The notes under the pieces: model-generated | Database searches by the model: none | What the model saw: only the letters and a program-made list of their open reading frames with translations | What the model was told of the DNA's origin: nothing | Source: Nevskia soli DSM 19509 | GTDB lineage: Bacteria; Pseudomonadota; Gammaproteobacteria; Nevskiales; Nevskiaceae | Assembly: GCF_000711955.1 (NCBI RefSeq) | Contig: NZ_JONR01000006.1 | Coordinates: 1 to 64,000 of the forward strand | Length of the DNA: 64,000 bases | Reading direction: 5' to 3' | In this document: positions 46,221-55,288 of the stretch, piece after piece | Numbering within the stretch: the first letter of the stretch is position 1 | Layout of the letters: every line of letters starts with the position of its first letter | Made by a program: the position numbers and the translations under genes

Positions 46221-47549
46221 TCAGTCACGTCGCGCCCAGGCTACCGGGTGGAGAACGGCGCGGCGACACCCCCGAAAACACGATACGGCATCGGCATATC
46301 GTCGCGCCTGAAAGCGAACAGACTGGGCGGGAAAGCGCCACTCAAACTCTGCCGGACCGCCTTCACCTCGCCAATGGTCATACCTAAGATCTTCGCGGCC
46401 CCTGCGCAACAGCAATAGGAAAAATGCCAGTAACAGTAACGGGGCAAACTGCTGGTGAGACAGATAATGTAGGGGAATCATCGCCCCGGGCAAGAGCCAG
46501 ACCGCGACCGCGAGTTCTCTTTCTCCACGTCGCCAGCCCCGCTGCAAGGTGTAATCGACGAACCAGGCCAGCGCCGGCACCAGCCACATGAGGTCGTAGT
46601 CGAACAGGTATGGACTCATTAACAGAGTCCCCACGAGCGCGGCGGCAGCGCACAGGGCCGGATTCGCGCGCCGCCACCACATCCAGGCCACGGCCGCCGC
46701 CACGGCAACAGCTACCGCACCATGCGCAACATAGGCAAGCGACTGAGGAACGCCCAGCGTGAAGAAAAAAGCGTAGAACGTAGGCATCTTGTGCAAAGGC
46801 AGAGACCCATTGCCCAGTCCAGCCGCGACCACCGGCAATCTCGCCAGAAAAGCCGGCAGCGTGTCGAAACCAAGCACGGCCAGACTGAGGCCGAGAAACA
46901 GGACCGCAGTGAGGACGGCAAAGAACAACGCGCGCCAATGCCGCCCACACAGCAGGATCACCGGCATCAACAGGCCCAGGTGCGGCTTGATGGTCAGCAA
47001 GCCGATCAACACGCCGGCCAGCGCCGGGCGTCGCCTCAATTGCAGCAGGGCACCGGTGGCCAGGGCGGCTGTCAGAAAGCCGTTCTGCCCCCCGCCCACG
47101 TTGACGAAAACACCGGGAAAGGCCAGCAACGGCAGCAAGGCCTCTCGTCGATGCAGAATCTGCCCGACAAATCCCAGGTAAAGCCCGAATGTAGCGATCA
47201 GGAACACAGCGAGAGAGAGGAAATAAGGCAGCAGCGCCAGTGGCAGTATCAGTAGGAAGAACGTGGGCGGATATACCCAGGGGCTAGGCGCTGAAAAGCC
47301 GGAATCCGGCAACGCGGCTTTTTCGGCCTGGAAGTTCAGAAGTGGATCGTAGGCGTCGACCGCGTGGCCGGAAAGGGCCAGATGGGAAGCGCCCCAGTAC
47401 TGCATGAAATCACAGCCGAAGGGAAAACCCCGAGGGTCGATGCCGTGGGGCATCTTGAATACCACATAGATTCCCAGGAACAGGTACACCACCAGCAGGG
47501 CCGTAGAGTAAACAACCAGCCTTTTTCCGTTCAGCCAATGTCGTTCCAT
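46221..47549 (-). CDS. DUF2029/GT87 family membrane glycosyltransferase (copy 4)
   Basis: A 442-residue paralogue. Motifs are CDFMQYWGASHLALSG, WVYPPTFFLLILPLALLP, GGGQNGFLTAALATGALLQL and GLLTIKPHLGLLMPVILL. ATG 47549 has AGGG upstream and gives MERHWLNGKRLVVY, matching copy 3. After the last helix (LLLLAFFLLLLRRG) it carries about 60 extra residues that are polar and unlike the other copies, so a frameshift or extension by readthrough is possible. The region 46107-46220 separates it from copy 3. Confidence 0.8.
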   Translation of the reverse strand: MERHWLNGKRLVVYSTALLVVYLFLGIYVVFKMPHGIDPRGFPFGCDFMQYWGASHLALSGHAVDAYDPLLNFQAEKAALPDSGFSAPSPWVYPPTFFLLILPLALLPYFLSLAVFLIATFGLYLGFVGQILHRREALLPLLAFPGVFVNVGGGQNGFLTAALATGALLQLRRRPALAGVLIGLLTIKPHLGLLMPVILLCGRHWRALFFAVLTAVLFLGLSLAVLGFDTLPAFLARLPVVAAGLGNGSLPLHKMPTFYAFFFTLGVPQSLAYVAHGAVAVAVAAAVAWMWWRRANPALCAAAALVGTLLMSPYLFDYDLMWLVPALAWFVDYTLQRGWRRGERELAVAVWLLPGAMIPLHYLSHQQFAPLLLLAFFLLLLRRGREDLRYDHWRGEGGPAEFEWRFPAQSVRFQARRYADAVSCFRGCRRAVLHPVAWARRD

Positions 47550-47769
47550 AAATCCCTGGACCCGCAGCATCGGATAAGGCCGCAGCTCAATCGCAACATG
47601 GGAACCATGCCGTGAGCTTCGGCCGCCACCACAACATGGCGGCCGAATATGCACAACATCGCTCGCAGGACAGTTCGGTCTGGAACATCCCTTACCGCAT
47701 CATTGGCCGACCACCATCCGGACCGAAGAGTGCCGCGCGATCACCGGTCCGGACTGCCGCATGCCTAAC

Positions 47770-50655
47770 CTAGTGCCGCGACACCATCACCGGCTTCTCC
47801 CCCGGCGCCAGCTTGCGCGGCGTCAGCAGGAACGAGGCAATGGCAGGCAGGATCAGGATCGCGCCGAACATGTTGGCGGTGAACATGAATACCAGCAGTT
47901 TGCCCATGTCGCGCTGGAACTGCAGGCCGGAGAACAGCCAGGTGGCGACGCCGAAGCCCAGGGTGATGCCGGTGAACACCACCGCCTTGCCGGTCATCTT
48001 CAGGGTCTTGAAGTAGCCTTCCTTGAGCGAGTAGCCGCCAGCGCAGGCATCGGCCAGCGTGGCGTAGACGTAAATGCCGTAGTCCACGCCGATACCCACC
48101 GCGAGGGCCACAACCGGCAGGGTGGCGATCTTCATGCCGATGCCGAGCACCGCCATCACCGCGTAGGCCAGCCAGGACACCAGGGCCAGCGGCAGCATGA
48201 TGCTGACCAGGCTCTGCCACTCGAAGAACGACAGGTAGACGCAGACGATGATGGCGAGGTAGACGTAGAGCAGGATGCGCTTCTCCAGCTGCTCCACCAG
48301 CTCGTTGGTCGCCGCCATCACGCCGACGTTGCCGCTGGCCAGGGCGAAGTTGACCGGGCACTCCTTGTCCATGCCCTTGAGCTTGTCGTCGGCGTCGCTC
48401 AACTTCTTCTGCTGGTCGGCGATGCCCGAGTCGGCATTGACCTGTTCGTCGCCCAGGCCCCTCTTGTGCAGCAGCTCGGTCATGTGCTGCAGCTTCATCT
48501 TCTGCGTGCCCAGGTCGCGGCGGGCCTCGTTCTTGGCGTCGCAGTACTTGGCGTCGACGTCCTTGTGCGTCTCGAAGAACTCCTTCGAATTTTCCGCGTT
48601 GAACGCCGTCACCTGGTCCACCACCCGGTTGATGGTGGTGGCGCGGTGATCGCCCAAGAAGGTCCAGATCGGCATCGCCGAGCAGGACTCGTTGAGCATG
48701 CCGGTGGGCGGCGAGATCGGCTTGATCGCCTGCCCCAGCGCGTCCTTGTTGCGCGCCAGCACGTAGAACTTGGGACTGCCCTCGACGAAGATGCTGTAGA
48801 CCAGCCGCGACAGTTCCGGCAGCGACAGGGTCGACTGCACGCCCTGGGTGTTGTCCAGCTTCCACGACAGGCCGTAGATCTGGTCCATCACGTCGGCCTT
48901 GATGCAGGCGTCGGCATCGGTCTCGGCGATGACCTTGATCAGGTCGGTGCCCAGCGCGAAGTTGGAGACGATGGCGGCATTGTCGTTGTTGTAGCGCGAA
49001 TCCGGCACCAGTTCCGGCACGCCTTTCTGGCTGTCGCCGATCTGCAGGTCCTTGCCCTTCCACAGGCCCCAGCCCAGCAGCACGGCGCAGATCACCAGCG
49101 CGGTGACGGCCGGCTTCGGATTGGTCATGTTCGAAAGCAGGCGCCAGAAGCCGTCGAAAATGCTGTCGCGACGGTCCTGCTTGGCCTTGAACGCCTTGGG
49201 ATCGCCGACGCCGACCCAGGTCAGCCAGATCGGCATCATCACCTTGTTGGTGATGATGATGGCGGCCATGCCGAGGCAGGCGTTGAGCGCCATCTCCTGG
49301 ATGATGCCCACCGGGATCAGGCCGATCATGGCGAAGCCCGCCACGTCGGTCATGATCGCCATGGTGCCGTAGATGGCCAGGCGCCGCCAGGTGAACAGCG
49401 AGGCGTCGAAACTGTTGCGGCCGTTGTCGGCGATCTCGCCGACCCAGGCGTTGACGTACTGCACGCCGTGCGACACCGACACCGCCAGGATCAGGAACGG
49501 CACCAGGATGGCGAACGGATCCAGGCCCTTGCCGAGGAGGTGCAGCAGGCCGAATTCCCAGATCACCGCGGTGATCGAGCACACCAGCGGCAGCACTGCC
49601 AGCTTGAAGTTGCCGACGTACAGCCACAGCAGGATCATGGTCATCACCAGCGTCAGCAGGAAGAACAGCACCACTTCCTGCGTCGCGTCGATGACGTCGC
49701 CCACCACCTTGGCGAAGCCGACGATGTGGATCTCGATGTCCGGCGTGTAATCGTCGTTCTTCACCTGCTCCACGTCGAGCAGGCGGCCGTGGATCTGCAC
49801 GTCCACGGCGGAGCCGTCGTCCAGGTGCTTGGCCGCGGTGAAATCGGTGATCCAGCGCTTGTATCCCGAATACGGCACGTAGCCTTCGGTGACCACCTCG
49901 CCCTGCTTGAACAGCACATCGCCGTCCTTGAACGGGCTGTTCACTTTGCGCTTGTAGTCGCTGCCGACGACGATGTCGTGCTTGGCCTTGTAGATGAACT
50001 TGTCGGGGCTGGCGAAATGCCCGCGCACCTTGTCCTCGATCAGATTGGCCACCTGGCCGTAGTCCAGCTTCTCGCCGGTGACCGGGTCGATTTCCAGCAG
50101 GTCGGCCTGGACGATGGCGCCGTGCTGGTTGTTGGAAACCAGGCGGCCGATGATGTTGGCCTTGCCGACATGGTCCTTGACCTTGGCCAGCATCTCCGGC
50201 GTGGCGTCGGCTTCCGCCGGGTAATCCGCCGGAATCACGTTGGTGCCGAAGAAGCCGCCCTCGACCACTTCGATATAGGTGACGTTGGGAGTGAACAGCG
50301 ACTGCACCTGCGAACGGTCGATATGCGGCAGGAAGAACACCGCGTCGGTGACCTGCTTCAGGCGGTGCAGGAACTTGCTGTTGTAGATGTCCCCGTCCTT
50401 CTGCATCAGCGCCACCAGGATGGTGTTGGCGCCGCCGAACGACTCCTGGTACTGCTTGTACACCTGCATGTAGGGATGCTTCAGCGGGATCGACTTGTCG
50501 AACCCGGCGTCCGGCTGGATCAGCGCCGCTTCCCACAGGAAGAAGGCGGTGATCACCAGCAGGATGCCCATGGTGAGCTTGCGCCGCGCATAGATCAGCG
50601 GCTCGATGGCGCGCAGGATCTTGTGGGCGCGGGACTCGGGTGCGGAATCGCTCAT
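47770..50655 (-). CDS. RND/MMPL family transporter
   Basis: A 961-residue exporter with two MMPL-type modules: a first transmembrane helix (residues 26-46), a large periplasmic domain (to about 315), five helices, a second periplasmic domain (about 520-755) and five or six C-terminal helices (IILCVYLSFF-like region to LPAIASFLLTP). The protein resembles RND permeases for hydrophobic or lipid-like compounds. No membrane fusion protein or TolC gene is adjacent, so it is probably of the MMPL type. It follows the YCF48-type gene by 40 bp. The substrate is unknown. Confidence 0.85.
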   Translation of the reverse strand: MSDSAPESRAHKILRAIEPLIYARRKLTMGILLVITAFFLWEAALIQPDAGFDKSIPLKHPYMQVYKQYQESFGGANTILVALMQKDGDIYNSKFLHRLKQVTDAVFFLPHIDRSQVQSLFTPNVTYIEVVEGGFFGTNVIPADYPAEADATPEMLAKVKDHVGKANIIGRLVSNNQHGAIVQADLLEIDPVTGEKLDYGQVANLIEDKVRGHFASPDKFIYKAKHDIVVGSDYKRKVNSPFKDGDVLFKQGEVVTEGYVPYSGYKRWITDFTAAKHLDDGSAVDVQIHGRLLDVEQVKNDDYTPDIEIHIVGFAKVVGDVIDATQEVVLFFLLTLVMTMILLWLYVGNFKLAVLPLVCSITAVIWEFGLLHLLGKGLDPFAILVPFLILAVSVSHGVQYVNAWVGEIADNGRNSFDASLFTWRRLAIYGTMAIMTDVAGFAMIGLIPVGIIQEMALNACLGMAAIIITNKVMMPIWLTWVGVGDPKAFKAKQDRRDSIFDGFWRLLSNMTNPKPAVTALVICAVLLGWGLWKGKDLQIGDSQKGVPELVPDSRYNNDNAAIVSNFALGTDLIKVIAETDADACIKADVMDQIYGLSWKLDNTQGVQSTLSLPELSRLVYSIFVEGSPKFYVLARNKDALGQAIKPISPPTGMLNESCSAMPIWTFLGDHRATTINRVVDQVTAFNAENSKEFFETHKDVDAKYCDAKNEARRDLGTQKMKLQHMTELLHKRGLGDEQVNADSGIADQQKKLSDADDKLKGMDKECPVNFALASGNVGVMAATNELVEQLEKRILLYVYLAIIVCVYLSFFEWQSLVSIMLPLALVSWLAYAVMAVLGIGMKIATLPVVALAVGIGVDYGIYVYATLADACAGGYSLKEGYFKTLKMTGKAVVFTGITLGFGVATWLFSGLQFQRDMGKLLVFMFTANMFGAILILPAIASFLLTPRKLAPGEKPVMVSRH

Positions 50656-50695
50656 AGGTGGGTCTCCCCGGCTTCCAGTTGGTCTTGTTATGGGC

Positions 50696-51712
50696 TTATT
50701 GCAGGCTGTCGAGGTGCTGGATGCCGGATTCGCCCACCAGCACCAGTCCGCCCTTGAACGGCACCACGTCGGAGTAAGGGGTGTCGCCCGGGCTCTTCAG
50801 GTTGCGCGCCTTGCCGGTGGCGGTATCGACGATCTGGATGATGCCGTTGAGGCCCACCATCGCCACCGTGGTGGCGTCCACCGATTCGCAGCCGAACAGC
50901 GAGGTCTGCGCGGTGGTGTCGATCTTCTGCCACTTGCCGCCGCGCACGTCGGTCGTGAGGTAGGCATTGCCGCGCAGGCCGCACAACAGCGCGCCCTTGG
51001 GCCCCACCGGCACCGCGCCGAAGAAGGTGCCCTCGTAGGGCGACTTGGGCTTGGTCCAGGTCTTGCCGCCGTCGGTGGACAGGCCCAGCATGCCCTGCTC
51101 GCCGACGACGAACAGGTCGCCGTTATTGAGCTTGCGGATGCTGTACAGGTGCAGTTCGTCGCCGCGCACCGCCGGCGCCGTCACTTCACCCCAGGTGCCG
51201 CCGCCGTCCTCGGTCTTGTAAAACAGGCCGTAGGCGCCGACCGCGTAAGCGTGGTCCTTGTCGATGGCCAGCACGCTGAGGAAGGGCTTCTCCAGTTCGG
51301 GCTGGAAGTTCTGCAGGGTCCAGGTCTTGCCGCCGTCGCCCGTGTGCAGCACCACCGCATCGTGGCCCACCACCCAGCCGTTCTGCTTGTCGGCGAAGGA
51401 CACCGCGCTCAGCGGCGAGCGCACCGGCACCTCCAGCTGCGCCCAGTTGCGGCCGTCGTTGGAGGCGAGGATCTCGCCGTGGTCGCCCACCGCGATCAGG
51501 TGCTCGCCGGTGTTGGCCACGCCCATGATCAGGGCCTGCGCGGCGCGGGGCATGATCTCCGCCGGCCGCGGCTTCACCGACACCGGCACCGTGGCGGGGG
51601 CATCGGCGGCGGCACCCTGGCCGGCAGGCTTGTCCTGCGCCGACGCGGCAAGGGTGAACGCCGCGCATGCGGCAAAGCCCAACGCGCCCAGCAAGCTGGT
51701 CTCGGTTTTCAT
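50696..51712 (-). CDS. YCF48-like beta-propeller protein
   Basis: A 338-residue secreted protein. A signal peptide lies at residues 1-25 (ending FTLAASA). The mature part has repeated BNR/YCF48 blades such as GDGGKTWTL, EDGGGTWGEV and TDGGKTWTKP. These Asp-box motifs are usual in YCF48-domain proteins paired with RND/MMPL transporters. ATG 51712 is preferred; the longer open frame has a non-signal N-terminus. It likely works with the RND protein in the periplasm. The 290 bp upstream (51713-52002) hold no gene. Confidence 0.82.
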   Translation of the reverse strand: MKTETSLLGALGFAACAAFTLAASAQDKPAGQGAAADAPATVPVSVKPRPAEIMPRAAQALIMGVANTGEHLIAVGDHGEILASNDGRNWAQLEVPVRSPLSAVSFADKQNGWVVGHDAVVLHTGDGGKTWTLQNFQPELEKPFLSVLAIDKDHAYAVGAYGLFYKTEDGGGTWGEVTAPAVRGDELHLYSIRKLNNGDLFVVGEQGMLGLSTDGGKTWTKPKSPYEGTFFGAVPVGPKGALLCGLRGNAYLTTDVRGGKWQKIDTTAQTSLFGCESVDATTVAMVGLNGIIQIVDTATGKARNLKSPGDTPYSDVVPFKGGLVLVGESGIQHLDSLQ

Positions 51713-52002
51713 TCTTCTCGCACCTCTAGGGCCAGTGGTCAGTCCGGTCTTTTGACGTCCCCGCCGCACTGCAAGGTGCGGCGTGCGCGGGTTGGCGCCA
51801 GACGATGCACTCATTGCCGGACGCTGAGCGCAATCGCGCAGATGTATCAAACCCATCTGCACCCGGCAAGGGAAACATCAGGAAAATCGGCTGCGGCACC
51901 ACGCGCGCTAATGGTGATCACGTTCGATTATTGGCCGGCAATAGTCAATGGCCGCGATGATAAATATTGCCCGATCCCGCGCCTGATTACCCGCCGGAAG
52001 CG

Positions 52003-52770
52003 TCATGAAGGCGCGCCCGGTTCCAGCCAGATCAATGCCGCCATGCGGCCGGTGACCCCGTCGCGGCGATACGAGTAGAAGCGCGCCGGATCGGCGTGCG
52101 TGCTGAGGCCGCCGCCGGAGACCTGGCTCACCCCGACTTGCGCCAGGCGCATCCGCGCCAGCGCGAAGAGGTCGGCGTAGTGCTTCCCCGCCACGGCGCC
52201 CGCGCGGAATGCTCCGGCCGCCGCGGCATCGGCCGTGACGAAAGCCTCGCGCACTTCCTCGCCCACCTCGAACGCCTCCGGTCCGATCGCCGGGCCGAGC
52301 CAGGCCAGCAACTGTCCCGGCGGAACGCCCATGGCGGCCACGGTGCGCTCCAGCACGCCGCCGGCCAATCCGCGCCAGCCGGCATGGGCCGCGGCCACCA
52401 CCGTGCCGGCGCGATCGCAGAACAGCACCGGCATGCAGTCCGCCGCCTGCACCGCGCAGACCACACCGGGCTCGAAGGTAAAGCTGGCGTCGGCCTCCGG
52501 ATCCGGCGCCGCTTGCGGCATCTGCACCGCCCGCACGCCGTGCACCTGCCGGATCCAGCAGGGCTCCGCCGGCAGGCCCAGGGCCTGGCGCACACGGCGG
52601 CGGTTCTCGCTCACCGCGGCGGAGTCGTCGCCGCTGCGTCCCAGGTTGAGACTGGCGTAGACGCCCTGGCTGACGCCACCCAGGCGCGTGGTGCAGGCCG
52701 CGCGCACCCGCGCCGGCGCGGGCCACTCGGGAAACAGCAGGTCGAGTGAACCGGCCGCTGGATCGCTCAT
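52003..52770 (-). CDS. pgeF: Peptidoglycan editing factor PgeF (multicopper-like/YfiH)
   Basis: A 255-residue protein of the YfiH/PgeF laccase-domain family, which removes L-Ser-containing errors from UDP-MurNAc-peptide and in some members has purine-nucleoside activity. The zinc/copper-binding motifs are QVHGVRAV, QAADCMPVLFCDR and AAAHAGWRGLAGG. Its start overlaps the rluD stop by 4 nt, the common order in gammaproteobacteria. The C-terminus DPARFYSYRRDGVTGRMAAL is typical. Confidence 0.92.
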   Translation of the reverse strand: MSDPAAGSLDLLFPEWPAPARVRAACTTRLGGVSQGVYASLNLGRSGDDSAAVSENRRRVRQALGLPAEPCWIRQVHGVRAVQMPQAAPDPEADASFTFEPGVVCAVQAADCMPVLFCDRAGTVVAAAHAGWRGLAGGVLERTVAAMGVPPGQLLAWLGPAIGPEAFEVGEEVREAFVTADAAAAGAFRAGAVAGKHYADLFALARMRLAQVGVSQVSGGGLSTHADPARFYSYRRDGVTGRMAALIWLEPGAPS

Positions 52771-53741
52771 GGCTTGCGCTCGGCGGCGCGCAGGCGCGCC
52801 AGCAATTCCTGTATGTCCGCCGGCGGCTCCGCCAGGAAGTGCCGCTCGCTGCCGTCTTCCGGATGCTGCAGGGTCAGCTCTCGCGCATGCAGGGCCTGGC
52901 GCGGGAACACGCGCAGCGCGGCGCGCAGTCCTTCATCCATGCCGACGCCGCGCACCACCTGGCCGCCGTAGACGCTGTCGCCGACCACCGGGTGGCGCAG
53001 GCTCGCCATGTGCACGCGGATCTGATGGGTGCGCCCGGTTTCCAGCCGCACCCGCAGCAGGGTGTGGAAGCGGAAACGCTCCTGCACCCGGTAATGGGTG
53101 ACGGCGCGGCGGCCATCGTCGACCACCGCCATGCGCACCCGGTTGTGCGGATCGCGGCCGATGGGGGCGTCGACGGTGGCGCCGGAGACCACTTCGCCGT
53201 TGACCAGGGCGTCGTACTCCCGCTTGATCTGGCGTGCCGCCATCGCCGCCACCAGGCGGGTATGCGCCGGCAGGGTCAGCGCCACCACCAGCAGGCCGGA
53301 AGTGTCCTTGTCGAGACGGTGCACCAGCCCGGCGCGTGGCACCGTGGCGGTCTGCGGAAAACGGTGCAGCAGGGCGTTCTGCAAGGTGCCGTCCGGCGCC
53401 CCGGCGCCGGGGTGTGCGATCAGGCCCGGGGGCTTGTTGATGATCGCCAGCGCCGCATCGGCGTAGACGACATCCAGGGTGATTGCCTGCGCTTCCGCGG
53501 ATCCATTGGCGTCCGGCGCTATCGGCCTCAGCTGCAGCTGGTCGCCGCCGCGCACCAGTTCACGCGTACGCGCCGCAACGGCGCCGTTGCGGGTCAGCAG
53601 GCCCTGCTCGATCCAGCCCTGCAGGCGCCCCCGCGAATACAGCGGAAACAGCTTGGCGGCCGCGGCGTCGAGGCGCGCGCCGTCCAGTTCCGCCGGTACT
53701 TCGGCGTTCTGCGGGGCACTTTCCCGATCGGCAATGGTCAC
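52767..53741 (-). CDS. rluD: 23S rRNA pseudouridine(1911/1915/1917) synthase
   Basis: A 324-residue RluD enzyme, which forms three pseudouridines in helix 69 of 23S rRNA. An S4 RNA-binding domain is at residues 15-75 (YSRGRLQGWIEQGLL). The catalytic Asp lies in HRLDKDTSGLLVVALT. The start codon is GTG at 53739-53741 without a strong ribosome-binding site. It is divergent from bamD and overlaps pgeF, the usual arrangement (bamD-rluD-pgeF). Confidence 0.94.
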   Translation of the reverse strand: MTIADRESAPQNAEVPAELDGARLDAAAAKLFPLYSRGRLQGWIEQGLLTRNGAVAARTRELVRGGDQLQLRPIAPDANGSAEAQAITLDVVYADAALAIINKPPGLIAHPGAGAPDGTLQNALLHRFPQTATVPRAGLVHRLDKDTSGLLVVALTLPAHTRLVAAMAARQIKREYDALVNGEVVSGATVDAPIGRDPHNRVRMAVVDDGRRAVTHYRVQERFRFHTLLRVRLETGRTHQIRVHMASLRHPVVGDSVYGGQVVRGVGMDEGLRAALRVFPRQALHARELTLQHPEDGSERHFLAEPPADIQELLARLRAAERKP

Positions 53742-53824
53742 AAATCAATTCGCCTTAACAGAAAGGGGCCGAAACCTTGGGCTATACTCGGGATTGCTTT
53801 CACCGCTTGCTCTTATCCATCAGA

Positions 53825-55222
53825 ATGACAATCCTTCTTTCCTCGCCCTCTTTTGGGCGGCTGGCGTTGCTGGCCGCGATTGGCCTGTTCGTCGCCGGCT
53901 GCAGCTCCAATCCCGACAAATCCGACCGTCCGGAAAATCCGTTCAAGACGGCCCAGGAAGGTCCCGGCGGGACGAAATCGCCGCTGTCCGACCGCGAACT
54001 GCGGCAGCAGGCGGAGGAATTGTATCGTCATGCGCGCGAAGCCCTGAACAATTCGGACTACGGCATCGCCATCACGCGCTACGACGCGCTGATCGCACGC
54101 TACCCCTTCTCCGACTATTCCACCCAGGCGGAGATGGAGAAGATTTACGCGCAGTACAAGAGCTACAAGTCGGATGAGGCCATCACCGCGGCGGACCGTT
54201 TCCTGCGTGCGCATCCGCGCCATCCGTCCGCCGACTACATCATGTACCTGAAGGGCGTCACCGATTTCGAGCGCGACCAGAGCGTGCTCGAAAACCTGAT
54301 GCCGAACAGCTCCAAGCGCGACATCGGCAACGAGCGCCGCGCCTTCGAGGATTTCGCCCTGCTCGTGCAGCGCTACCCCAACAGCAAATACATCGGCGAT
54401 GCCCGCCGCCGCATGATGTATTCGCGCAACCGCATCGCCGACCATGAGCTGTCGGTGGCGGAATTCTATGTCACCCGCGGCGCCTATGTCGCCGCCGCCA
54501 AGCGCGCCACCGACATCATCACCGAGTATCCCGGCGCTCCGGCCACCGCCGATGCCCTGAAGATCCTGCAGCGCAGCTACGCCAGGATCGGCCTGGACCA
54601 GGAAGCCAAGGACACCGCCGCCGTCATCGCGATGAATTCGGACAAGGTGGATTTCACCAACGCGCCGAAACCCGGCACCGTAACCGCAGTTGAAGCGCCG
54701 GCGCCCAAGGCCCAGAGCGCCGGCCAGGCCGGTGTTGCAGCGGACGATCAGCAGCCGGCCCCCAGCCACGGCTTCATGTCCCGCTTCGCCAGCATCTTCG
54801 GCATCCTCGATACCACCAAGCCGGAACACCAGCGCACCTATGTCATCGGCGGCGATACCGCCGCCGCGCCGGCCGATGCGAACGCTGCGGCCGGCGGCAC
54901 AACTGCGGCGGGTACCGCGGCGGCAGGCACGGCCGCCGCCGCCAAGCCGACCACCATCACCAGCAACGTCAGCCTGACCGTCGAATATCCTCCGGCGGCG
55001 ACCGACGACACGACCCAGGCCAAGCCCAAGGATGCGCCCGCCAAACCGGCCGAGCAGGCCCAGCAGGCGGCCCCGCAGCAGGAAAAGCCGGGCTTCCTCA
55101 CCTGGTTCGCCGGCCTGTTCTCCTTCCTGGATTTCGGCAAGCACGACGAACCCGCGCCCGCGCCGCAGCAGCCGACCGACGCCAAGTCCGGCGCCACCAC
55201 CAACGCCGACACCGGCAAGTGA
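53825..55222 (+). CDS. bamD: Outer-membrane assembly lipoprotein BamD with long C-terminal extension
   Basis: A 465-residue BamD, the essential lipoprotein of the BAM complex. The lipobox LFVAGC places the acylated Cys at residue 26. TPR repeats run to about residue 270 (family segments ITRYDALIARYPFSDYSTQAE and YIMYLKGVTDFERD). E. coli BamD is 245 residues, so residues 280-465 are extra. The extension is Ala/Pro/Thr-rich and contains two similar hydrophobic motifs, at 316-329 (GFMSRFASIFGILD) and 423-436 (GFLTWFAGLFSFLD). A TATACT -10-like sequence lies at 53783-53788. Confidence 0.92.
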   Translation: MTILLSSPSFGRLALLAAIGLFVAGCSSNPDKSDRPENPFKTAQEGPGGTKSPLSDRELRQQAEELYRHAREALNNSDYGIAITRYDALIARYPFSDYSTQAEMEKIYAQYKSYKSDEAITAADRFLRAHPRHPSADYIMYLKGVTDFERDQSVLENLMPNSSKRDIGNERRAFEDFALLVQRYPNSKYIGDARRRMMYSRNRIADHELSVAEFYVTRGAYVAAAKRATDIITEYPGAPATADALKILQRSYARIGLDQEAKDTAAVIAMNSDKVDFTNAPKPGTVTAVEAPAPKAQSAGQAGVAADDQQPAPSHGFMSRFASIFGILDTTKPEHQRTYVIGGDTAAAPADANAAAGGTTAAGTAAAGTAAAAKPTTITSNVSLTVEYPPAATDDTTQAKPKDAPAKPAEQAQQAAPQQEKPGFLTWFAGLFSFLDFGKHDEPAPAPQQPTDAKSGATTNADTGK

Positions 55223-55283
55223 TTAGTGGCTAGTGGCTAGTGGCTGGTAAAAGCCTTCCAACCAGCCACTGAACACTAATCAC
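55219..55283. repeat. Nested inverted repeat with TAGTGGC units after bamD
   Basis: GTGATTAGTG (55219-55228), overlapping the bamD TGA, pairs with CACTAATCAC at 55274-55283, and an inner arm AGTGGCTGG (55239-55247) pairs with CCAGCCACT at 55262-55270. TAGTGGC is repeated three times in the left half. It separates bamD from convergent nadE and may act as a terminator, though T-tracts are short. Confidence 0.65.
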
Positions 55284-55288
55284 TGCTT

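Noticed and set aside
47761..50757. A 998-codon plus-strand open frame antisense to the RND transporter gene
   Set aside because: The minus-strand protein has clear transmembrane modules; the antisense frame is His/Gln/Asp-rich without recognisable domains.
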